A stretch of DNA of 6,696 bases. It comes from Brevundimonas sp. UBA4609 (GTDB lineage Bacteria > Pseudomonadota > Alphaproteobacteria > Caulobacterales > Caulobacteraceae). The stretch is from positions 1 through 6,696 of the forward strand of contig DGIZ01000216.1 in assembly GCA_002386585.1 (NCBI GenBank), read 5' to 3'. The notes beneath the pieces were generated by a model that had not been told where the DNA came from, did no database searches, and saw nothing but the letters and a program-made list of their open reading frames with translations. This document shows positions 1 through 5,130 of the stretch, piece by piece (within the stretch, counting starts at the first letter, position 1; every line of letters starts with the position of its first letter). Made by a program: the position numbers and the translations under genes.

Positions 1-1
1 G

Positions 2-421
2 GCCGTGGTCGAACTGCGCGAGAAGACCGCCGCCGGCGCGCGCGACGAAACGTCCCGCCTGATGGAGGAGCTGCGCATCGACCACCTGCGCCACGCCCCG
101 GCCACCGGCCTGTCCGGCGGCGAGCGCCGGCGCGTCGAGATCGCCCGCGCCCTGGCCGCCCGGCCCAGCTTCATGCTGCTGGACGAACCCTTCGCCGGCA
201 TCGATCCGCTGGCGATCGCCGACATCCGCCAGGTGATCCGCTATCTGTCGGGTCAGGGCATCGGCGTGCTGATCACCGACCACAATGTGCGCGAGACGCT
301 GGACATCATCGATCGCGTCTCGATCATCTCGTCCGGCTCCGTCCTGTTCGAGGGCACGGCCGACGAGGCGGTAGCCGACGCCGAGGTGCGCCGCGTCTAC
401 CTGGGCGAGATGTACGCCTGA
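2..421 (+). CDS. lptB: LptB, LPS export ABC transporter ATPase (3' part only)
   Basis: The protein powers the LptB2FGC complex, which extracts lipopolysaccharide from the inner membrane and pushes it along the Lpt bridge to the outer membrane; it acts on the cytoplasmic face. The visible 139 residues are the C-terminal part of an ABC ATPase: signature motif LSGGERRRVEIARAL, Walker B and D-loop FMLLDEPFAGIDP, H-loop ITDHNV, and the family ending YLGEMYA. The Walker A half lies before the window; family members are about 240 residues, so roughly 100 are missing. The GTG at base 5 is internal, not a start. LptB is preferred over LivF-type ATPases because of the ITDHNVRETL stretch, the C-terminal YLGE and the rpoN neighbour. 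The next gene starts about 106 bp downstream, with no clear terminator between. Confidence 0.95.
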   Translation, partial: AVVELREKTAAGARDETSRLMEELRIDHLRHAPATGLSGGERRRVEIARALAARPSFMLLDEPFAGIDPLAIADIRQVIRYLSGQGIGVLITDHNVRETLDIIDRVSIISSGSVLFEGTADEAVADAEVRRVYLGEMYA

Positions 422-527
422 CGTCGAAAGGCGCACGACGAAAGCGCCGTTCGCCTGACGTTAACAGCTTCGGATCATGATCCCAGCAAGAAGCGGGCCA
501 ACAGCGCCCGCGTGCGGGTGGAACGAC

Positions 528-2051
528 GTGATCGGGCAGAGGCTGGAGGTCAGACAGGGGCAGGGGCTGGTCATCACGCCCCAGCTGCAGCAGGCGATCA
601 AGCTGCTGCAACTGTCGAACCTTGAGCTGGAGGCCTTCGTCGAGGGCGAGCTGGAGCGCAATCCCCTGCTGCAACGGGACGAGGGCGAACTCGGCGTCGA
701 CACCGCGCCCGAGGCTTCCCAGGACGCCGCAACCGCCGACGGCGGCGACGAGGGCGAACTGCGCTTCGTCGAAGGCTCGGACGCCCACGCCCAGACCCTG
801 GACGCCGGCGCCGACGACCTCTACGGCGACGCCGCCCCCGGCGAACGCGTCGGCGACCGCCAGGGCGACCAGGCGACCGACCAGCCCGGCCTGACCGACT
901 GGTCCCGCGCAGGCTCGGGCGGCGGCCTGGCCGACGGCGAGGAGCGCGAGCGGCCCGACCATCGGGACGAGACCCTGTGGGAGCATCTGCAGGCCCAGGC
1001 CTCGGCCGCCGGGTTCGGGCCCGCCGACCACGCCATCGCCCTGACCCTGATCGACGCCACGGACGAGGGCGGCTATCTGCGCGCCGACCTCGACGAGATC
1101 GCCGAACGGCTGGGCGTCGATGCGGCGCGCATCGAGACGGTGCTGGCCGTCTGCCACGGCTTCGAGCCGACGGGCGTCATGGCCCGCTCCATTCCCGAAT
1201 GCCTGAAGCTGCAGTTGATCGAGCGCAACCGCTTCGACCCGGCCATGGGCGCCCTGCTGGACAATCTTGAGCTGCTGGCGCGACGCGACCTGACCGCCCT
1301 GCGCAAGGTCTGCGGCGTCGACGGCGAGGATCTGGCCGAGATGATCGCCGAACTGAAGGCCCTGACGCCGCGCCCCGGCGCCGGCTTCGGCGGCGAACCG
1401 GCCCAGACGGTCGTGCCCGACGTCCATGTGCGTCCCGATCCGGCCGGCGGCTGGCGGGTCGAGCTGAACACCGACACCCTGCCCCGCCTGCTGGTCGACA
1501 AACGCTATCACGCCGTGGTGGCGGCGGGCGCCCGCTCGGACGTCGAGAAGACCTTCGTCGCCGACTGCGCGGCCCAGGCCAGCTGGCTGGTCAAGTCGCT
1601 GGACCAGCGCGCCCGCACCATCATGAAGGTGGCCTCCGAGATCGTGCGCCAGCAGGACGCCTTCCTGGCCTTCGGCGTCGAGTTCCTGCGCCCCCTGACG
1701 CTGAAGACGGTGGCCGAAGCCATCGAGATGCACGAATCGACGGTCAGCCGCGTCACCTCGAACAAATACGTGGCCACCCCGCGCGGGGTGTTCGAGCTGA
1801 AGTTCTTCTTCACCGCCGCCATCCAGTCCAGCGACGGCGGCGCGGCCCACTCGGCCGAGGCCGTGCGCCAGAGAATCAAGACCATGATCGACGGCGAATC
1901 CGGCGACGGCGACGTGCTGAGCGACGACCGCATCGTCGAGATCCTGAACGAGGCGGGAATCGACATCGCCCGGCGCACTGTGGCGAAATATCGCGAGGCC
2001 CTGCGCATTCCCTCGTCGATCCAGCGCCGCCGCCTGATGAAGGCCGGCTGA
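528..2051 (+). CDS. rpoN: RNA polymerase sigma-54 factor RpoN
   Basis: Sigma-54 directs RNA polymerase to -24/-12 promoters and needs an enhancer-binding ATPase to open DNA; typical targets are nitrogen and flagellar genes. From the chosen start the protein has 507 residues. Residues 1 to about 45 are the glutamine- and leucine-rich region I (QRLEVRQGQGLVITPQLQQ). Then comes an acidic low-complexity region II to about residue 130, the core-binding region, a helix-turn-helix around residues 388-424 (VAEAIEMHESTVSRVTSNKY), and the diagnostic RpoN box ARRTVAKYRE at residues 481-490. I chose GTG at 528: GGGTGGA lies 5 bases upstream and region I then starts where the family starts. An in-frame ATG at 477 would add 17 residues (MIPARSGPTAPACGWND) unlike the family and has no ribosome binding site. 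Sits between lptB and hpf, as in many proteobacteria. Confidence 0.97.
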   Translation: MIGQRLEVRQGQGLVITPQLQQAIKLLQLSNLELEAFVEGELERNPLLQRDEGELGVDTAPEASQDAATADGGDEGELRFVEGSDAHAQTLDAGADDLYGDAAPGERVGDRQGDQATDQPGLTDWSRAGSGGGLADGEERERPDHRDETLWEHLQAQASAAGFGPADHAIALTLIDATDEGGYLRADLDEIAERLGVDAARIETVLAVCHGFEPTGVMARSIPECLKLQLIERNRFDPAMGALLDNLELLARRDLTALRKVCGVDGEDLAEMIAELKALTPRPGAGFGGEPAQTVVPDVHVRPDPAGGWRVELNTDTLPRLLVDKRYHAVVAAGARSDVEKTFVADCAAQASWLVKSLDQRARTIMKVASEIVRQQDAFLAFGVEFLRPLTLKTVAEAIEMHESTVSRVTSNKYVATPRGVFELKFFFTAAIQSSDGGAAHSAEAVRQRIKTMIDGESGDGDVLSDDRIVEILNEAGIDIARRTVAKYREALRIPSSIQRRRLMKAG

Positions 2052-2122
2052 CTGCGACCAAGCGTCACCACAAATCGGTGATCGCCATTGACACCAAAGC
2101 CGGTCAGTCGCGTTCTAGGGAC

Positions 2123-2773
2123 ATGAAGATCCAAGTCAGCGGCAAGCAAGTGGATGTCGGCGAAGCGCTAAGCTCGCGCATCTCCCAGGAACTCGAAGAG
2201 GGAGTCGGCAAATATTTCGCCCGCGGCGCTCAAGACGCCGAGGTCGTGGTGTCCAAGGATCGACACGGCTTCCGGGTCGATTGCTGGGTGCGTCTGGCCT
2301 CGGGCCAGTCCCTGGTGACGACGGGTTTCGGCGGCGACGCCCAGGCCGCCTTCTCCGACAGCCTGGACAAGCTGGAAAAGCGCGTGCGCCGCTACAAGCG
2401 CCGCCTGAAGGACCACCATATCGGTCCCAAGGGCCTGTCGCCCGAGAAGACCGAAAACGCCGCGCGTGAAGTCGCCGCCATGACCATCTTCCGCGACCCC
2501 GACACGGTCGAGGACGAGGCCTTCGGCGACGCCGGTCTGCCTGGCGAACCGCCGCCTGTCGGCATGGTCATCGCCGAGACCGAGTCGGAGATCCGCACCC
2601 TGACCGTAGGACGCGCTGTGGCGGAACTGGACATGACCGGCTATCCGCTGGTGATGTTCCGCAACGCCGCCCACGGCGGTCTGGCCGTGGTCTATCGCCG
2701 GCCCGACGGCAACGTCGGCTGGATCGATCCGCAACGCACGACCAAGGGCGCGGCGGCGCAAGCCGTCGGCTGA
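2123..2773 (+). CDS. hpf: Long-form ribosome hibernation promoting factor HPF
   Basis: Binds the decoding region of idle 30S subunits and, in long forms, joins two 70S ribosomes into inactive 100S dimers during starvation. The 216-residue protein has the N-terminal HPF/YfiA domain at about residues 1-100 (KIQVSGKQVDVGEAL, then GKYFARG and the basic RRYKRRLKDHH). A linker follows, then a C-terminal dimerisation domain at about residues 153-203 (VAELDMTGYPLVMFRNA, AVVYRRPDGNVGWIDP). Both domains show that it is the long form rather than the short gammaproteobacterial HPF or YfiA. The ATG at 2123 places MKIQVSGKQVDVG at the family's N-terminus. A GTG at 2078 would add 15 residues of unrelated sequence. 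The ribosome binding site at the chosen start is poor: AGGG only two bases away. Its position 71 bp after rpoN is conserved in proteobacteria. Confidence 0.95.
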   Translation: MKIQVSGKQVDVGEALSSRISQELEEGVGKYFARGAQDAEVVVSKDRHGFRVDCWVRLASGQSLVTTGFGGDAQAAFSDSLDKLEKRVRRYKRRLKDHHIGPKGLSPEKTENAAREVAAMTIFRDPDTVEDEAFGDAGLPGEPPPVGMVIAETESEIRTLTVGRAVAELDMTGYPLVMFRNAAHGGLAVVYRRPDGNVGWIDPQRTTKGAAAQAVG

Positions 2774-2783
2774 GGCTTCCTCA

Positions 2784-2819
2784 GGAAGGGCGAAGAGGCT
2801 AAAGAGCACTCGCCCTTCC
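2784..2819 (+). terminator. Strong hairpin between hpf and ptsN (terminator or attenuator-like)
   Basis: GGAAGGGCGA at 2784-2793 pairs perfectly with TCGCCCTTCC at 2810-2819, giving a 10-bp stem with a 16-base loop. It starts 10 bases after the hpf stop and ends 31 bases before the chosen ptsN start. No T-run follows, so it is not a classical intrinsic terminator. It may be an mRNA-stabilising 3' end, a processing site or a partial terminator. The left arm can instead pair with CTTCC at 2776-2780, so two mutually exclusive folds are possible. The stem is read directly; the role is inferred. Confidence 0.5.
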
Positions 2820-2850
2820 GCCAATGTCGGGTTCGATTTTCGGGGTAAGC

Positions 2851-3315
2851 ATGGACATCGCTGATTTGCTGTCGTCGGACGGGATCGTCCTGCGGGGCGG
2901 CGCGTCATCCAAACGTCAGGCCCTTCACGCCGTGGCCGAAGCCTTCGGCGCCGCCTTCGACATGGACGCCGACAAGGCGTTCGAGGCGCTTCAGGAGCGC
3001 GAGGCCCTGGGTTCGACGGGCCTGGGCTCGGGTGTCGCCGTGCCGCACGCCCGCATCCAGGGACTGGACCGCGTCTGCGCCGTCTTCGTGCGGCTGGACA
3101 CGCCGGTGGCCTATGAGTCGCTGGACGATCGTCCGGTCGACCTGCTGTTCGCCCTGTTCGCGCCGCTGGAGGCCGGGGCCGAACACCTGCGCGCCCTGGC
3201 GGCCGTGTCGCGCGCCCTGCGCTCGCCGGAACTGCGCGAACAACTGCGTCAGGCGCGGACGGTCGACGCCATCCGGGCCCTGTTCGTCAAGGACGTGTCG
3301 AAGTCCGCCGCCTGA
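2851..3315 (+). CDS. ptsN: Nitrogen PTS regulatory protein EIIA(Ntr), PtsN
   Basis: Terminal phosphate acceptor of the regulatory nitrogen phosphotransferase chain (PtsP to NPr to PtsN). In other bacteria it does not carry sugar; it controls potassium uptake, stress signalling and carbon/nitrogen balance in the cytoplasm. The 154-residue protein is the normal length for a single EIIA domain (PTS type 2 fold). It opens MDIADLLSSDGIVLRG, and the phosphorylated histidine is visible as His66 in the motif GLGSGVAVPHARI. The segment PVDLLFALFAPLEAGAEHLRALAAVSRALR matches the family core. ATG 2851 fits the family N-terminus; ATG 2824 would add nine residues (MSGSIFGVS) and has no ribosome binding site. 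The site at 2851 is itself weak, a GGGG run about six bases upstream. It lies downstream of hpf in the rpoN cluster, but a hairpin separates the two. Confidence 0.95.
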   Translation: MDIADLLSSDGIVLRGGASSKRQALHAVAEAFGAAFDMDADKAFEALQEREALGSTGLGSGVAVPHARIQGLDRVCAVFVRLDTPVAYESLDDRPVDLLFALFAPLEAGAEHLRALAAVSRALRSPELREQLRQARTVDAIRALFVKDVSKSAA

Positions 3316-3371
3316 GCGGTCTTCCCTTTACAGGAAGGGCGAATGTCCGCCGCCTGGAGCGAATATCGGAA

Positions 3372-3392
3372 TTCGGATCGATTCCATCCGAA
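3372..3392. terminator. Short hairpin between convergent ptsN and DUF1150 gene
   Basis: TTCGGAT at 3372-3378 and ATCCGAA at 3386-3392 form a perfect 7-bp stem with a 7-base loop. It sits in the 83-bp gap where ptsN (plus) and the DUF1150 gene (minus) converge, so it could end transcription from either side. There is no real T-run; on the minus strand the following bases are only modestly AT-rich. This is a candidate only. Confidence 0.3.
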
Positions 3393-3398
3393 CCGGGC

Positions 3399-3668
3399 CT
3401 AGTGAACCGACATCGGCTCCAGGTCATGGGCGACGGCGGCGGCGAAGGCGGTTTCGCGATCCAGCATGACCGCCAGACGTTCGCCGTCAGCGCCGTGCAC
3501 GGCGTAGAGAATCTGATCGGGATCGATCTCCAGATCGGACGCGGTCTCGACGCGAGCGTCGGCCAGAACGTCGGAGGCGCGGATCGCGCGCACATAGACC
3601 AGATCCGGAGCGCCGAAATCGGCGAAGTCGGGGATCTTCGTATTGGGCATCTTCATGGTGGGCGTCAT
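3399..3668 (-). CDS. DUF1150 family protein, partner of the upstream Hsp20
   Basis: An 89-residue soluble protein with no signal peptide or membrane segment. It begins MTPTMKMPNTKIPDFADFG and contains DLVYVRAIRASDVL, YAVHGADGERLAVMLDRE and an AHDLEPMSVH tail. This pattern resembles DUF1150, a small alphaproteobacterial family of unknown function that is commonly found next to Hsp20 genes. The start is well supported: AAGGAGG (bases 3676-3682 on the complementary strand) lies 7 bases before ATG 3668. A second ATG lies four codons later. It lies 60 bp downstream of the Hsp20 gene on the same strand, so the two are probably co-transcribed. A role in chaperone regulation or the stress response is inference from position only. 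Confidence 0.85.
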   Translation of the reverse strand: MTPTMKMPNTKIPDFADFGAPDLVYVRAIRASDVLADARVETASDLEIDPDQILYAVHGADGERLAVMLDRETAFAAAVAHDLEPMSVH

Positions 3669-3728
3669 AAGACCGCCTCCTTACGCTTGACTGAACGCCT
3701 GCAGAGCCAGGCGGTTCGACGGCTGGGC

Positions 3729-4109
3729 TCAGCCCGTCGTGATGGGAATGCGCCGCACGCTGCGTTCCTGCTCCGGGCGGATCAGGTCCACGTGCAGCAG
3801 ACCGTGCTCCAGCCGGGCGCCCGCGATCTCCAGGCCATCGGCCAGGACGAAGCTGCGGACAAAGCCCCGCGCCGCGATGCCGCGATGCAGGAAGGCCTGA
3901 GGGTCGCGCCCGGCGTCCTCTCGTTTGCCGGTGATGGTCAGTTGCCGTCCCTCGACGGTGACGGACAGCTCCTCCGGCGTGAACCCCGCCACAGCCAGGG
4001 TGATGCGCACGGCGGCGTCGCCGAGCTGCTCCACATTATAGGGCGGGTAGGATTCGGCCGCCGCCTTGGCGGCCTTCGGGTCAACGCCGGACCTTCGTTC
4101 ACCCCGCAT
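3729..4109 (-). CDS. Hsp20/alpha-crystallin small heat shock protein, short N-terminus
   Basis: ATP-independent chaperone that holds unfolding proteins in the cytoplasm. An alpha-crystallin domain fills most of the protein: YPPYNVEQLGDAAVRITLAVAGF, then EELSVTVEGRQLTITGKRED, then RGFVRSFVLADGLEIAGARL and EHGLLHVDL. The C-terminal I-x-I anchor is present as IPI in RRIPITTG. From ATG 4109 it has 126 residues, against about 140-160 for the IbpA-type family. The usual N-terminal arm (a FDLSPLYRSTVGFDRLFDLL-like stretch) is absent; in its place is MRGERRSGVDPKAAKAAAES. Other in-frame ATGs at 4130 (133 aa) and 4163 (144 aa) do not restore the arm and also lack a clear ribosome binding site, so the start is uncertain. 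Likely co-transcribed with the DUF1150 gene; divergent from the OmpA-domain gene. Confidence 0.9.
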   Translation of the reverse strand: MRGERRSGVDPKAAKAAAESYPPYNVEQLGDAAVRITLAVAGFTPEELSVTVEGRQLTITGKREDAGRDPQAFLHRGIAARGFVRSFVLADGLEIAGARLEHGLLHVDLIRPEQERSVRRIPITTG

Positions 4110-4116
4110 ACAGGTT

Positions 4117-4142
4117 GGAACCTTCACCATATGCTTCGCGTT
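4117..4142 (+). promoter_or_regulatory. Candidate EcfG-type general stress promoter
   Basis: GGAAC at 4117-4121 and CGTT at 4139-4142 are separated by 17 bases. This matches the GGAAC-N16/17-CGTT consensus of EcfG/SigT, the alphaproteobacterial general stress sigma factors. The box points to the OmpA-domain lipoprotein gene; the predicted transcription start near 4149 leaves a leader of about 30 bases. The match is exact, but the control by EcfG is inferred. Confidence 0.6.
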
Positions 4143-4152
4143 TTTCGCGAAG
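4134..4152. repeat. Perfect 7-bp inverted repeat in the divergent promoter region
   Basis: CTTCGCG (4134-4140), a TTTTT spacer and CGCGAAG (4146-4152) form a perfect inverted repeat. It overlaps the -10 element of the candidate stress promoter. On the minus strand it lies immediately before the alternative Hsp20 start at 4130. It could be an operator or a leader hairpin for the chaperone gene; the sequence alone does not decide. Confidence 0.45.
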
Positions 4153-4165
4153 ATCGCGACCATCG

Positions 4166-4171
4166 AAAGGA
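4166..4171 (+). promoter_or_regulatory. Ribosome binding site fixing the OmpA-domain lipoprotein start
   Basis: AAAGGA lies 7 bases before ATG 4179. This fixes the start there and rules out the open frame that continues upstream to 3402, which is antisense to the chaperone operon. Confidence 0.75.
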
Positions 4172-4178
4172 ATTCCCC

Positions 4179-4853
4179 ATGAGCGCCAAGCTCGCCGTCG
4201 TCGGCGTCAGCATCGCCGCCCTGCTGGGCGCCGCCGCCTGCACCACGACCGATCCCTACAGCTCCGCCCCGCGCCGCAACAACACGGGAACCGGCGCCAT
4301 CGCCGGGGCCGTGGGCGGCGCCCTGCTCGGCTATCTGACCAACACCTCGAGCGGCGAACAGGGCCGCAAGAACGCCCTGATCGGCGCGGGCATCGGCGCC
4401 CTGGCCGGCGCCGGCGTCGGTCAGTACATGGACCGTCAGCAGCGCGCCCTGGAAGCCGAACTGTCGGGCACCGGCGTCGGCGTGGCCCGTCAGGGCGACA
4501 ACCTGGTGCTGCGCATGCCCTCCGACGTGACCTTCGCCACCAACCAGTCGTCGCTGGACGCCCGCTTCCTGCCGGTGCTGGACGACGTGGCCCGCGTGCT
4601 GAACGAGTACGACCGGTCCATGGTCGATGTCGTCGGCCACACCGACTCCTCGGGCGGCGACGCCATCAACCAGCCGCTGTCCGAACGCCGCGCCTCCTCG
4701 GTCGCCTCCTATCTGATCGACCAGGGCGTGATGCGCGAACGCATCTATGTGGCCGGCATGAGCGCCCGCAACCCCATCGCCTCCAACGACACGGTCGAGG
4801 GCAAGGCCCAGAACCGTCGCGTCGAGATCCTGATCCGTCCCTTCACGGGCTGA
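4179..4853 (+). CDS. Glycine-zipper OmpA-domain lipoprotein (YiaD-like)
   Basis: A 224-residue envelope protein that probably tethers a membrane to peptidoglycan. Residues 1-20 are a lipoprotein-type signal (MSAKLAVVGVSIAALLGAAA) with a candidate lipidated Cys21; the lipobox is imperfect, with Ala at -3. After a short polar stretch come glycine-zipper segments at about residues 40-85 (GAIAGAVGGALLGYL, then IGAGIGALAGAGVGQYMD), as in YiaD-type proteins. Residues from about 115 to the end form an OmpA C-terminal peptidoglycan-binding domain. Its ligand residues are visible in VVGHTDSSGG and LSERRASSVASYL, and NRRVEILI closes the domain. A ribosome binding site fixes the start, an EcfG-like promoter box lies upstream and a strong terminator follows, so the gene looks monocistronic. 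Divergent from Hsp20, with about 70 bp between starts. Confidence 0.92.
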   Translation: MSAKLAVVGVSIAALLGAAACTTTDPYSSAPRRNNTGTGAIAGAVGGALLGYLTNTSSGEQGRKNALIGAGIGALAGAGVGQYMDRQQRALEAELSGTGVGVARQGDNLVLRMPSDVTFATNQSSLDARFLPVLDDVARVLNEYDRSMVDVVGHTDSSGGDAINQPLSERRASSVASYLIDQGVMRERIYVAGMSARNPIASNDTVEGKAQNRRVEILIRPFTG

Positions 4854-4877
4854 TCGGCGGGAACGGCCTGAAACAGG

Positions 4878-4910
4878 AAGGGGCGGCCCGTTCGGCGCCG
4901 CCCCTTTTTT
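4878..4910 (+). terminator. Rho-independent terminator of the OmpA-domain lipoprotein gene
   Basis: AAGGGGCGGC (4878-4887) pairs with GCCGCCCCTT (4897-4906) across a 9-base loop, and the T-run extends over 4905-4910. It lies 24 bases after the stop codon. This is a textbook intrinsic terminator on the plus strand; on the minus strand no T-run follows. Confidence 0.9.
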
Positions 4911-5011
4911 CATGTCTGGCCGTCAATCCGGCGGCCGGGACGAAAGAAACGGCCTATCTTGACCTCTATCCCCTTGCCTTGGCCGGTTCACTGTCGGCTT
5001 GCTGTCCCGGC

Positions 5012-5016
5012 AGGAG
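5012..5016 (+). promoter_or_regulatory. Ribosome binding site of the 35-aa membrane peptide ORF
   Basis: AGGAG is spaced 6 bases from ATG 5023. It is one of the best sites in the window and is the main evidence that the short frame is translated. Confidence 0.55.
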
Positions 5017-5022
5017 ATTTCG

Positions 5023-5130
5023 ATGGACGGCGACGAGTTGGGCAGGACGATAAGGCTGATCGGCATCGCGGCGGCGACCGCCGTCGTGGTCGCCGCTGCG
5101 GTCATCGCGTTCGGCCGCCTGCTTCTCTAG
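5023..5130 (+). CDS. Predicted 35-aa single-helix membrane peptide
   Basis: A short frame running from ATG 5023 to TAG 5128-5130. It starts with an acidic, then basic head (MDGDELGRTIRL). One hydrophobic helix follows at about residues 12-30 (IGIAAATAVVVAAAVIAF), and the tail is GRLLL. The single strong hydrophobic segment bounded by arginines on both sides fits a small inner-membrane protein; no family is recognised. AGGAG six bases upstream supports translation. It lies behind the terminator at 4878-4910, so it needs its own promoter in 4911-5022; I see no convincing one there. Its stop abuts the stop of the convergent UDP-glucose dehydrogenase gene. A chance frame in GC-rich DNA is possible; some codons used (ATA, AGG, TTG) are uncommon for this genome. 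Confidence 0.5.
   Translation: MDGDELGRTIRLIGIAAATAVVVAAAVIAFGRLLL

Noticed and set aside
324..1850. 508-codon open frame on the minus strand, antisense to rpoN
   Set aside because: Shadow of a GC-rich gene: the plus strand carries unmistakable sigma-54 motifs, while this frame shows low-complexity Gly/Ala/Arg/Gln sequence and no recognisable domain.
2065..2081. TCACC/GGTGA inverted repeat after rpoN as a terminator
   Set aside because: Only 5 bp with a 7-base loop and no T-run; too weak to list.
3402..4178. Upstream extension of the OmpA-domain lipoprotein frame
   Set aside because: It is antisense to Hsp20 and DUF1150, and the ribosome binding site plus signal peptide place the start at 4179.
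4110..4913. Minus-strand frame extending the Hsp20 ORF upstream to 394 codons
   Set aside because: The extension is antisense to the OmpA-domain gene, is rich in Gly/Ala/His/Asp without motifs, and crosses that gene's terminator.
4959..4987. TTGACC as the -35 of a promoter for the small peptide ORF
   Set aside because: No acceptable -10 element at the right distance (GCCGGT at 17 bases).
4115..5053. 312-codon plus-strand frame overlapping the lipoprotein gene
   Set aside because: Arginine/proline-rich out-of-frame translation of the real gene, reading through its terminator.
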